The notes below the pieces were generated by a model. That model searched no databases. It worked only from the letters and a program-made list of their open reading frames with translations, and was not told the origin of the DNA. This document shows positions 1-10,668 of a stretch of DNA of 64,000 bases, piece by piece. The position numbers were made by a program, and so were the translations under genes. Within the stretch, counting starts at the first letter, position 1; each line of letters opens with the position of its first letter. The stretch is from Gymnopilus junonius (taxonomy: Eukaryota; Basidiomycota; Agaricomycetes; Agaricales; Galerinaceae), in NCBI GenBank assembly GCA_015501075.1, contig JADNYJ010000162.1, positions 22,052 through 86,051 on the forward strand, written 5' to 3'.

Positions 1-1379
1 GATGACTTGAGCAGGGTCGACAAAACCAAAGGCTGCCTTGTCATTTCCAGGCACAAATCCCAGGTGTAAGAGACGCTTAGCTTTCCAACCAGTGCGTGGT
101 GTCATGTCCCTCCCAAACCATCGAACAAACAGAAATTCCATCCGTTGAGGCTCAAATGTTTTTGACTGAGGTCCCATATGTCGAATTTGAGCATGAAATA
201 TTCCCAATATCCGGCCATACCAATATGGATGAGGATCTTCATTGTGTTCCTCGTTCTCGGGAGAGAGAACCATGAAATCGGCGTGGCCAGGAATGCGGGG
301 ATTGAGTGAATCTTGATCACGCCGTAAATCATATGTGGTATAGTTCACACATAGAACCTTGTGTCGATAAATCATGTTATTGTCGATGATGACTGACCGT
401 CGTTCAGCGGCTGTAAATTCTAGCTTGTCACCTTCGTATCTGCGACCAAGGAGCTGAGATAATAAGTGGTTCTTGAGACGGGGCAAAAAGTCCTTTATAA
501 AATGTTAATTTATGTAACTGAAAGCTATCAAATGAGCTTACACGAAGCGCTGGATCTTCCTTGTTCATCTCTAACCACCGAGGGAGATTAATTTTATGTC
601 AGCGGTCCAATGCGATCTGATGATGCTGTTCCGGTTGGGTCGCTGGTAGTGATTCTTCTTCATCAAAAGGAACTGTCGCATGCTTATCATCAGACAGTCC
701 CCCAATGCCTTCTTGCTTGTTCCGTTCCTTCATCAAGTGGATGAATCGTTCACGTCTGACTTGCAAACCTATTCCAATGACATGTTTTCCTTTGTGCACT
801 CATCGATACATGCGCTTCACTCGTCGATGTTCAAGCTCACCCTATATATTTGAATGTCAACTTTACTTCAAGATACGAGAAGAAATCACCGTACCGTCTG
901 GGTGCTATAATTGTCCATTGTCCCATGTAGTCGGATAGCTTTGGCGTATCCACCAAGTGAGTGCAGCTTGATGGTGCCGAGGTGGAATAGTCGCTGCTTA
1001 TGAGTTGGCTGTTTTGTTGCTAAAGAAGCTTTAGGGTTATGGGTGGAGGACTTCTTAATCGCAGCCTTTGACTGGCGTCTACCCCGAGCAGCTTCTTCAG
1101 ATGGCAAGTCATACGTCTGGTACTTCTGACATAAGTGCCTCTCAAATTCACGTAAATTCTCTCCGAGTCTGGTTGTTGACGTCTCGAGATCATTCACAGT
1201 GGTTTCGGTATGAAGCTGCAGTTTTGCGAGCGCATGCCATGATGCAAGCTCAAATAGTAGCTTGCGAACAATGCCATCTTGCTTACCCGGGAAGAGCCCC
1301 TCAAAAACAGGAATAGCACACTGTATAGTGGAGAATCAGTCCAGTAGAATGGAGAAATAGGCCAAGCCATAATGTGACC

Positions 1380-1554
1380 TGTTGGGATTATTTAGATGAA
1401 TAGCATAATATTCTAAGCTCCTACAGAGCTCTTATATACGTAGCTATAATGTATCTACAATATTCTAGTGTTAACTACAGGAATAGATGACTCAGTGAAT
1501 TACTAATTAATAAGTTCTCGAATATACTACTAAATGGCGGATTGATCTCCAATA
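1380..1554 (-). repeat. 3' LTR of the gag-only element
   Basis: This is the 175-bp terminal repeat, with no difference from 2830-3004 by eye. The purine-rich tract used to prime plus-strand DNA lies next to it at about 1555-1565 (read on the minus strand). The target duplication TGACC abuts at 1375-1379. Confidence 0.92.
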
Positions 1555-1875
1555 CTCCTCCTCAATTCGGCATTTCCTAAATATAAATCCATCAAATTAT
1601 CGTCCAAATGCGGAATCTAGACCGCGAACAATCTCCTAAGCACGGAATTTAGACCGCAAACGATCTGCAAATGAAAGGAGCACTCTAGCATCCTCCAAAA
1701 AATATCTTGAGCACTAAGCATGGCACTAAGCCTCTGGCACTGAGCCCGGCACAAAGCCTCTTCAAATTGGTAGGCACAAAGCATCCACCAAAATCCGTAA
1801 GCACGTCATCCAAAAATAGCTGCACAGGAACCAAGCATCTGCGCAAAATCCTGTTCCCTTGTGAATCTTCTTCCT

Positions 1876-2714
1876 TTAATAACAGATATCATTGAGTGAA
1901 TTGTTGACTTGAATAGCAAATGACGATGTTTCTTTTGCTCCTATTATATCTTTTCCGTCAACCGTTCTGATGGCTCTGCAATGTTGTGCGATGTGTCCGG
2001 TTCGTCCGCAACGGTAACATGTCCGATGATCCGCTGATCCGTCCCTTTGATCACGATGCGGTCCTCTCCGTCCCGGTGGTCCATTTCCATCTCCGTATTT
2101 ATTTGCCATTAAGGAAACTGCTCCTTCCAAAAAATCTGGTCCTCCCCGCCTCCTTTCCTCTTCCAAGAGTGCACCAGTGACATCTGAAATGGCCAACTCC
2201 TCCTTTGCTGCAGTAAGCGAGGTGGCTATGCTCGAATAATCATTGTGCAGGTTAAAAATAAGTACGTCGTAATTTCCTCATCGGTAAGTGTAACTCCGAT
2301 TGCCTTGAGCTTGGCGGCGAGATCCGTGATGCCGTTAACATAATAGGACATGGGGGTGTCTTTGTCATGCTCGAATCCATAGAATTGATGTTTAAGGGAG
2401 ATACGCGTCGCGCGGCTGTTTTTCTCATAAATATTCTTGAGTGCTGTCCAGGCTGCCGGTCCGGTTGCACAGTCCCGGATATAGGTGTATTGGCTCGCAT
2501 CAACAGTGAGCGCAATAGTGGTAAGTCCTTCATCTGATTTCTTGTCCCAATCTCCCCCATCTGTGGCATCCTCCTTCTTCAATATTCCTGATACAATATC
2601 CCAGCATCCTTTGGCACGTAGTACCATGCTGATAGCAAATTTCCAGTCATGATAATTTTGCCCATTAAGCTGAGTGATGTGCGTGAGATTATAATAGCGC
2701 TCGGATGACGACAT
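1876..2714 (-). pseudogene. Copia-type Gag with CCHC zinc knuckle, one frameshift
   Basis: The start is the ATG at 2714 (MSSSERYYNL). The protein follows the UBN2/DUF4219-like Gag pattern: a LNGQNYHDWKFAI block, ALKNIYE, then SYYVNGITDLAAKLKAIGVTLTDEEI. A single missing base near 2268-2272 shifts the frame. The other frame continues without a gap through ALLEEERRRGG to a CCHC knuckle, CYRCGRTGHIAQHC, and ends at 1876. Gag would form the virus-like particle in which reverse transcription takes place. The shift could be decay, a sequencing error or (less likely) programmed frameshifting; no slippery heptamer was identified. Confidence 0.85.
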
Positions 2715-2829
2715 GATGTGGCCCGGTGAGATAAGATAATGAGAGCGAGATAAGATAAGAAGCAAGTAAACGTCGCAGCGATCCAATAAAAGCAGTGAGT
2801 CTCTTTACTGGGGGCCGGGGCCCATAACC

Positions 2830-3004
2830 TGTTGGGATTATTTAGATGAATAGCATAATATTCTAAGCTCCTACAGAGCTCTTATATACGTAGCTATAAT
2901 GTATCTACAATATTCTAGTGTTAACTACAGGAATAGATGACTCAGTGAATTACTAATTAATAAGTTCTCGAATATACTACTAAATGGCGGATTGATCTCC
3001 AATA
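2830..3004 (-). repeat. 5' LTR of the gag-only element
   Basis: This is the 175-bp terminal repeat. In gag orientation it is followed at 2829 downward by the PBS-like GGTTATGGGCCCCGG. The same bases follow the copia LTR at 62218 in this window, which supports a copia-type assignment. The target duplication TGACC is at 3005-3009. Confidence 0.92.
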
Positions 3005-5273
3005 TGACCTGGAGTAAGTCTTCGTAATTGCGTGCGGCCATCTTTTTTAAAGCTGATGCGTTCTTCCCAAATTGGCGTATTGTGTCCCTACCAAAGGTCA
3101 GAATCTGTCGATAGCTAAACAAGCACTTAGCCACAATCCGGGTCTGGAAATATTAAAATTTACTGTTCATTCAATTTTTGAATACGATCTTCTCCAAGTG
3201 CAAAAAGAAGGCGAAGCAAATGCTTGAATATTGCCATCCATACACCAATCTCAAATTCGTGAAGGAGGTCTACAACAAATAAGTCATAGTAGTTAAGACC
3301 AGCTTCGAATAACCGTTGTGAGAACGCGTTCTAATCAAAGTAATTAGAAATAGAACTTTGTTCAACTAGACACTTACTCGAGTTGGCACCAGTGACTTGG
3401 ATGCTAAAATGTCGGTAATTCGTTTACTGGCGATATTTACTCCCTTTTCAAACATCAGTTTGCGAGCACATTCAATCATCTCCTGCCTAGCCTCATTGTC
3501 AGCGCGCTTATACCTGATCTGGTCTTGCATGTCTCGCTTTGAACCTAGCATAGGAATCTTTGATTTGAGAACCAAACATCTGGGACATGGATGTCGTGAA
3601 AGATATTTAATACACGCCAATAGAACTCTGCAAATTGATAATAATTAGTTGTTTGATCATTCTAAACAGAAGGCGATATCACTTCTCAACATAATCAGCT
3701 GAATAGGTCAAGAATCGAAGGACGCCCAATCGATCGATACCATCTTCTAATTGCAGAATCAGACCATGGAGATAAGCTTCAACAAATTCATCATCAAGCA
3801 ACAATAACCAGACAGCCTGCGCCAGTTCACGCTGAAGATGTGTAAGCATCTCAGCTGTTGCGGGTTTTCCAAATTGTTCCATGTAAAACTCTTGGATATT
3901 ATCATCAAGCTACATGCAAATCGTATCAGACTGGATTTATTCACAGTAGCATAAATATGTGCACTAACCTTGGGCATGTATGCAATGTGATGGGCCGCAA
4001 AGGAAGAAGGTTTGACGCGTGCATATTTAGACTGGCTGCCAAAGAAAAGATACATTGGCCACAGCTCAGCATTCCCAAACTGGGCGAGTGAGGTTGAATC
4101 GGACCAGAGCATCAAGGCTACCACGAATCGCTCGAGATCCTCACCAGATCCATGGTACAGCTCATCTTGTAAGAGCTTCTCGTATTTGTTATTCCACGCA
4201 TCAGCAGTGAAACTTTCAGAATAGATCCTCTCTTCTGGGTCAGTTTCCGAGGGTGTCCAATAAGCTTTGAAAGGAAAGGTGTGAAATGTCTTTGCTACTG
4301 GTTCCAAGTAAGCAGATCGAATAACCTCAACTAACTTGCGATGATGGACATCTACTTTGAATTTGGGTGCTTCGGCCTCAGAGATAAAGCAGAAGCCATC
4401 GCATGGAACTGAAAGCTCAACAGAGCTTTTGATCCAGCAGTCATCAAAGGCAAATGGCGAAGGCACAGAGTCGAGTTCATGATAATCGTCCATCCGTTTG
4501 TTTTCCTTCATAGCATCAAAGCCCTCCAGTTCATTTGGCAAGAAGTCAGGAGCAAGAATGACGTCTCTAACAAGTGAATTAAGTTCTGAGATGGATTTAG
4601 TATTAGATGACCAGTAGAACCAGGTCATCAGATGGTAAACGGACGCGTTTTTGAAAGGCGCAAAGAATTCAGTGGCGGCATGAGTTATGGTAGACTTGAG
4701 ATCATGTAGAATCGAGCCGAAAGGCATGTGAGAAGCCTTGAAAGAGTCTGATGATGGGTCGAGAGCCAAGTTAGGAGAGTTGGAAACCTCAGAAAGCGAA
4801 TGAAATGGATCAGGAGTGATACTAGGCTTTCCGTTCGCATACTGATGCACAATCCCAAATGAATCTGGTTCAGTACAGAATATACTAGCATTGGAATTTA
4901 CATAGAAGGACTCTGAGTTGAAGTCTAGCTCATCAATCTGGGGAATATATGGTGGAGCTGGAGGTAATTCATCCTGGTGATGTTTTGGTAGCATTGGTCA
5001 TTTTGGATTCATGAGTTTGATGGATGAAGGGGCAGTTCTCTGAGAGCTTAGCCGACGGCATAGATCATCCTTCATTTTAATAAGAGAAGGGCTTGGAGGC
5101 ATCTTAAGCCTAGCAAGCTGCTCCTCTCTCTTTGTTGTCAGTTTAACCCCACATCTCTTCAACCGCTTTTGTTTTGTGGTGAGATACAGTGCCGGGCATT
5201 TTCTCTTGTGATTTCCGAACGCAGTATGATTTGTGAGCTTTTTTCTGCAGCCAGGACAGGAGATTTCAGCCAT

Positions 5274-5613
5274 AGCAGGACAGAATTACGTGGAAAAGAA
5301 AGAACAAGCAAGTGGGATGAGATTAAAGATTATGACGTCGATAAGAAAAAAATAACAAACACCGTCACATGACCGTGTTTGAGCAAGGTTAAAATTCTAA
5401 GAGGCCGTGTTGCTCATCAAGTTCACAGCAGGAATGAAAATGATTGAAAATTTATTTAGAATACAGCTTAATTTCTTCAATCTTAAGTGGTGTGGATGGA
5501 AGGACTTGATGAACGATACAAAGACACTGTGAATCTATTTTTGGATCAGCACAGTCCAAATTCGGAATGCGAGTAGAATTTGACCAACTCACTCTTTCGC
5601 TCTCACCACCATC
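5274..5613. other. Intergenic between Plavaka copy 1 and the DUF6698-like gene
   Basis: These 340 bp separate two divergently read sequences. I found no convincing terminal inverted repeat for the Plavaka element here and no other gene. Confidence 0.5.
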
Positions 5614-7888
5614 ATGCCCGACAGCGATAATCCATCAAAAGATAACCTCAATGCCATTGTGCAATCCATCAGAGTTGGAGGGTGGTGAGCGCTATACATT
5701 CTAGCTCAGTAAATGTGGGATGCTAACCAGCAAGTGCAGTAATACTCAACTCAAGCCGTATATCTCGAAATCACGTATCATCTCACAGACCATTCACCCT
5801 TTCATGAATCTCCATCGTGCCTTCTATGCTGGTGTACCTGAAGCCACACCCGAAGACAAAGAGAATGAGGATGAGGATACAGAGGATGAGGAAGAAGTGG
5901 AGGGTGATGACACGCAACCAGACAAGGAAGAACAGTACGTCCATTTTTATGAACAACCAGACTACTTCTAACATGCATTTAGATACACTGAGGAGGAACA
6001 TTATGTCTTCTGTGCCATAATAAAGCTCGAGCGAAGGTTTAATCTTGTTGTCGACACTTGTTCCACTGACACTGATGCTTTCCTTGGATTAATCAAGCTA
6101 GGAAGTCGATATATGCGGGTGTTATATCTGTTTACTGACCATCTTTTAGATTTCAGAGGCCTCTAATGCCTCTCGTGGAGATGATACCACCAAGCTCAAG
6201 GGCGCTATCCTTGACCTCATATATGAAAACCCCAAATCTGGCTCTAGGTTTGCCATGGACTATGATATTGACCGACTCTTAGCTAGCGACCCAAGGAAAC
6301 TCGAGGTCATTACCACTTGGACAATGCCGAACATCTCTGCCCTTTACGTCTGAAGGACCAGTTCGAAGCAGATCCTGTGTAAAATATATGCGCGTCTTTT
6401 TCACTTGCTCGCTCACCCATCTGCACAGAGATTTCACAAATCAAATATTTGATGGAAAACTTGTAATTACAGACAATGACTTTCCATCTTTTATGTATGA
6501 AAGTGGGACTCAGTATGATCCCAACGACGAAACCAGCGGCCTCTTTCGAGGTTTCCTACTTGTCAGAGTGAGTTTATCATAGGTCGATCTATTCCTCTTT
6601 TTGATGGCACTATCAAGTCTTCCGGCATATCTTCACAGGCCCCTCCTCAGCGCTTGAGGCCAGTTGCGATGCAAACAAGACAAAAGCCAAGGTTTTTCAT
6701 ATCAAAAAAGTGACTGGTCGCATGATTGCGTATGCAGCTGTACAGGTATGATTTCAAACTAACGTCATGTCATTGTTAAGCTTTGCTTTTCAGACTTATC
6801 TCGCTTTGTCATCCGCCAAGAAGTGGACAAACTTTATTGATTGCTTTGGGCTTGATGTTTTTTATGACAATGTTGTTTCAATGTTCGAAGAAAATGAAGA
6901 AACTCAGTTCATACAAGATACTTTGGACTGGTGGCAGTTGTAAGTAATCTCCCCACCTTCCTTTCATTGTACTCCTTGTGGCTTTTAAGTCAGGTTCCGG
7001 GCCTTCATTCTATGAAGAAGAAAACGAAGGCGAGCAAAATTCGGCCCGAACAAATGCACGAAGGTCCGAACCCCGCTGAACGACTTAAAGCTCAGCTTGA
7101 GAACAAGAAGCACCATTGTCTCGAAGAATGCCAACGCAAGGAAGAACGCCAACGGAGAGAGGAGCAATGCCAAATTGGGGAGCAACGACGACTTGAAGAG
7201 CAGTACCAAGCAGAGCACGAGGTAAACACAACTCCATGGCAGGTACGCCAGGTCGCGGCTTCAGGCCGTCAGGATCGAGGCCCCCAGGATTTGACAACGA
7301 CGACTCCATCTCCTGCACAAGCCAAGGTTGTTCTTCGATTCAACGGGCACGACGACAGCGATGACACTAGCAATCAGGAAGTTGATCGAATTTCAACAGC
7401 TACTCACCGATCACAGGTAGTCAGATACGACTGGGATGTTGACGATGACAACAGCGACAATGAGACCCTGGATAATCAAATTACAATTTTGGAGAAGAAC
7501 CTCAAGAAGAACAAGCGTCCACGCTCAGAGAAGACACATGGCGAGAGCTACAGCCAAAAGGAGGTAGTGTTCTCCTTAACGTACCCTGATCCTTCTCGCT
7601 CATTATACCATCAGAGACAGACCTTGAAAGCAGTGGATAACAGACTAGTCCAGAGTCATCCCATCGCAGATGGAAGTCTGGATAAGAGGAGCACCAATGC
7701 AACACCTACACCTCAATGAACAGAACGTGCTACCAGAGCCTCGGTCACGAAGCGCGTAAGTTATCTTCCTAGTACATAAGTTCATTCTAATGCTTTTTCA
7801 AAGTCTTTGGACGTCAATAACTCTGACCAACTACCCCTGAAGAAGAAAGCCAAAGTTACGAAGACCAAGAAGAATCCCAAGCCGTGAG
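5614..7888 (+). pseudogene. DUF6698-domain protein, multi-exon, probably damaged
   Basis: The first ATG is at 5614. Introns that fit are 5685-5739, 5935-5982 and 6105-6156 (the last joins LGK to ASNASRGDDTTKLK). The ASNASRGDD, FDGKLVITDNDFPSF, SGLFRGFLLVR, FRHIFTGPSS and TLDWWQ blocks match my memory of the DUF6698 family, which is expanded in Agaricomycetes and has no known function. An acidic stretch (EDEDTEDEEEVEGDD) precedes the domain. A charged, Glu/Arg/Gln-rich tail and a basic KKKAKVTKTKKNPKP end follow it. Problems: a one-base shift near 6300, an unclear acceptor near 6600-6630, and an in-frame TGA at 7717-7719. Beyond that TGA the frame continues plausibly through an intron to TGA 7886-7888. 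It is either a young pseudogene or a gene with sequence errors. Confidence 0.6.
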
Positions 7889-8679
7889 CTTTGCGCATTG
7901 CCGCCTGTATTTCTAGTTCGGGTGTATGTAAATTGCTTCATCAATGATATTATTGGCGCAATCTATAGTGTGTGTGATGTGGGTATCTGAATTGTCGAGA
8001 TGATTAGTCTAGGTTATCTGGCAGGAATGAGAAATAGATCATATTACATGACTCTATACGGGCACGGTGATAAGATGTACATAGCAAGACATTGTTATTT
8101 ATTGGCGTCACTTCATTACATTCCGGTACATCGAACGACTGCTTACATTCCTATTTACCGAACGACTGCAATAACTCACGATACATTCCCATGCATTATC
8201 AGGTATCGGGAAACTGATTCTGTGCTGACTGCGGTGCTGCTATTTCTATGTACCTCAATGTAAGCCGTCGTTCGATGTACTGCTATCCAGACATCGCAAC
8301 CACAGCATGGAATGTAATTCATATATGGGCACGCAAGGCTATATACCTGTCGGTCACTTTTTCTGATGCTATGTACACTGACACGACCAGACTTTTCATG
8401 ACTTGCAATAAGCACTAGATTTGCATTTGAAACTGCAGTACACCAACATAGAGTTCTTCATTGTATGGCTTGCAAAGTGGTCCGATGATGAAGGTGCGGA
8501 ACCAGAAGTCCATATTTTATTGGTATTATATTAATACATGAAAAGGAAGGCGTCAGTGTTACGAGGAGGGTTGATTCGTCGATAATTCAGCATTAATGCT
8601 GAGTGGTTACGAATACAGAAATAATAACGTTCTTTGGAAGGTAATTGTCCTGTGTCGTTGACCTGAATGCTGAGGTCGT
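7889..8679. other. Intergenic, contains a small inverted repeat
   Basis: No gene is supported here. The open frames at 8000-8263 and 8176-8415 lie across the inverted repeat at 8126-8280 and look like chance. Confidence 0.5.
8126..8280. repeat. Short inverted repeat (24-bp arms), possible MITE remnant
   Basis: The left arm 8126-8149 (GTACATCGAACGACTGCTTA then CATT) is the reverse complement of 8257-8280 with one mismatch. A related CCGAACGACTGC lies at about 8158-8169. No clear target duplication was found. Confidence 0.5.
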
Positions 8680-9314
8680 TCATGTATGGTGAATCCTGAA
8701 GTTAGGAGACTTGTTGCCCTATAGCCTTGTTAGCATCGTCGCCTGCAAGTCTCTTTTGGTTTTGGCTTACTGAATCACCAAAGACTGTTATGCGTACTGT
8801 CAGCTGAGCCTTAAATAGACAAACAGAAGATACGCACGAACGATGAAATAATCATTTCTGGCCGTAATGTTCTTCGGCAGGATGACTTTGACATATCCGG
8901 TAGTGATACGGAAACCACTGGCCAGTGGGTGGGCTACCAGACAAGTCAGACAAAATTGTGAATAGAAGGCGTTCATAGATCATAGCAATGTCGAGATTCT
9001 CACTGTTGTTTTCCATATGACCCAGAAGAATAACACCAGTGGTAGTAAGCCTGTGTGCTGGAATCCCTGACGTGTCTGGAAGGACCATACATTCAGAATA
9101 ATCTTAGGTCAGAAGGAAGGGGCTATTACTCACTCCACATCACGACCTGCTCTGAACCTGCAGCCCAAGAGGAGGACGCGTGTGGGGATAGGACTGGCGG
9201 GTTGAAGACAATGAGTTCTTGAGGGCCATTAATCGGGGCTGCAAAGGAAGCAGCGATGAACTCGATGGAAGTAAAGAAGGTGCTGAAGAACATGACGAGA
9301 TTATGTACGAGCAA
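8680..9314 (-). CDS. KNH/Kre9-like secreted Ser/Thr-rich GPI-anchor family protein (PF10342-like)
   Basis: The exons are 9314-9134, 9075-8986, 8933-8838, 8784-8771 and 8709-8680, giving 136 aa. Residues 1-26 form a hydrophobic signal peptide ending in AASFAAP. The fold blocks are VFNPPVLSPHASSSWAAGSEQVV, W-N-TSGIP, VILLGHMENNSENLDI, HPLASGFRITTGYVKV, TARNDYFIV and VLFGDS. Family members are small extracellular proteins implicated in beta-glucan assembly. There is no C-terminal hydrophobic tail, so the product would be secreted. The oddity is intron 8934-8985: it begins CT instead of GT (GACATTG then CTATG), while the paralogue at 10531 has GACATTG/GTGAGC. Unless that intron is spliced some other way the frame is lost, so the gene may be recently disabled. 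Confidence 0.75.
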
Positions 9315-10255
9315 GAGATTAAGATGGGATGAAAGTAGACAAGGTCCGAGTCGCGAGTTTCTGGCGAATAAAGCAGAAAGTAGTGAATAGAAAAGTACTG
9401 CTGAGGACTAGCCAAAATGCACTCTCGTTTTATATCCTGTCACTAGAGACTCCGACTCGTGGTCTTAGCCATGTCCGTCCCTTTGATAGAGTAAAGAAGC
9501 GTTCTCTAGCATGGAGTCAAGTGCACAAGGCTGATGTATAATCTTAGATCCCGCCCCCCAGGTGCTGGATTTGAAAATGGAGATACGAGATACAGAGCAG
9601 TGCGTGCAAGCAAAGCGCCTTGCAGCGGCGTTATTTTGCCCATTGAAGCCATAGAAGTCACGGTCGATACTTGAATCAGATTCTTGTCCTCTGACTTCTT
9701 TCAAAGCCTGATGCCCAGTAGTTTCTTCGAGGGAGGTTACTTTTTCACGGAGTTTGCCCCGATCCTACAGACACGACGGCTTCGCCGGATGGGAGCCTTG
9801 TGACCATGTAGACGTCCAAGTAGAGATGATCTACTTCTTCATGGAGGCAGCACATAACAGAAGTGGTGTCACGGTAGTGAGATCAATCTACGAAGTTCAC
9901 GTCTTTGAGCAAAAAAAATAGTCATTACCGCGAAGACAAACCTAGGACAGTAAGAGTTCGTTAATGAATATCTCTGGTGGTAAGAGAAACCTAGAGCGAT
10001 CAAATTCATTAAATGAACCTACCCAGTCTGGTGAGTGGTTCCTATGAATTTCCTGATTGACGACACTTTGTAAAATTATGAGTCAAAAGAAGGCTTGGCG
10101 TAAGGTGAAGTCATCATTGATCCGCCGGTAATGGAGGGAGATTGAGAAATGCTTGAAAATGACTTAGTCGTAAAATCGTAGCATAGAATATACATAATAA
10201 TGTGAGCCGTACAGAGGAGAACGAATGTCAATTGATGATGACCGACAAAGACCTG
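9315..10255. other. Intergenic, no gene seen
   Basis: The open frames here (for example 9465-9704 and 9329-9541) have no recognisable motif and no intron logic. This is presumably the upstream region of the KNH-like gene. Confidence 0.4.
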
Positions 10256-10636
10256 TCATATACTGATGGTAAATCTTGGACTACGATTCCCGGAATCACC
10301 AAATACTAGAACAAGGGCGAGTCAAACCGACATCTATTTCGGATTCGTAAATTGAACTTACAAACAACGATGTAATCCTTACGAGGCTCAACCTTTGGGC
10401 ACTTGAAAGTGGCATAGCCATCTCCAAGGTTAAAGTCTGAGGCCAGCGTATGTTCTGAGTGCAAGGTCATCATCGGGTTACTAGTATGCATTTCCGAAGA
10501 CGAAGGAACTGATGAAGGTTGGATGCTCACCAATGTCAAGATGTTCGTCCTGACTTCCTTTTTCCAGGTAGCCCAGGAGGCTCCTTCCTTTCCGGGTTAC
10601 GTTTTCTTTAGGCATGTCGCGGACATCCCACCTTCG
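10256..10636 (-). pseudogene. KNH/Kre9-like paralogue, 5'-truncated
   Basis: Three exons fit: 10636-10531, 10454-10362 and 10305-10256, with introns 10455-10530 and 10306-10361 bounded by GT-AG. The product reads RRWDVRDMPKENV, SLLGYLEKGSQDEHLDI, EHTLASDFNLGDGYATFKCP, RKDYIVVLFGDSGNRSPRF and ends TISI. It is clearly homologous to the gene at 8680-9314 and has good splice sites. The signal peptide and first beta-strand are missing: a TAG precedes RRWDV, and the sequence directly upstream belongs to another reading frame (10669-11172). An upstream exon joined at the TTAG before 10636 cannot be excluded. Confidence 0.65.
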
Positions 10637-10668
10637 CTAATTCCATCCGCGGGTCGCCTAGGCTATAC

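Larger units (their letters stand above)
1380..3004 (-). mobile_element. Gag-only (TR-GAG-like) copia-type LTR retroelement, 1625 bp
   Basis: Two LTRs of 175 bp (1380-1554 and 2830-3004) that look identical base for base bound the element. The 5-bp target duplication TGACC lies at 1375-1379 and 3005-3009. In gag orientation the LTR starts TATTGG and ends CCAACA. A PBS-like GGTTATGGGCCCCGG follows the 5' LTR directly, and a purine run GAGGAGGAG precedes the 3' LTR. The only coding material is gag; between the zinc knuckle and the 3' LTR there are only about 320 bp of degenerate repeat, so protease, integrase, RT and RNase H are absent. Identical LTRs imply a recent insertion, necessarily mobilised by another element's enzymes (inference). 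The insertion point is the splice donor of a Plavaka intron. Confidence 0.9.
1..5273 (-). pseudogene. Plavaka-type DNA transposase, copy 1 (decayed, split by an LTR element)
   Basis: The reading direction is from 5273 down past the window start. The N-terminus has a C-x2-C-x12-H-x4-C finger (residues about 6-28). Further on come blocks I recognise from basidiomycete Plavaka (CACTA-related) transposases: FHTFPFKAYW, FLTYSADY, RHPCPRCL, VVDLLHEFEIGVW, TFGRDTI, ARNYEDLLQ, then GELEHRRVKRMY and a C-terminal NYTTYDLRRDQD block. Short introns can be placed, for example 3910-3968 (GTTAGT..GTAG on the minus strand). A 49-50 bp intron near 3105-3155 restores the LNEHYRQ junction. In-frame TGA codons at 4998-5000, 800-802 and 599-601 break the frame, and the LTR element at 1380-3004 sits in an intron. 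The C-terminus is cut by the window edge. It would normally cut and paste its own element in the nucleus; this copy is almost certainly inactive. The family assignment rests on remembered motifs, not a search. Confidence 0.85.

Noticed and set aside
6119..6149. 31-bp GT-AG intron in the DUF6698-like gene
   Set aside because: It is too short; the 52-bp intron 6105-6156 fits the frame and the conserved block better.
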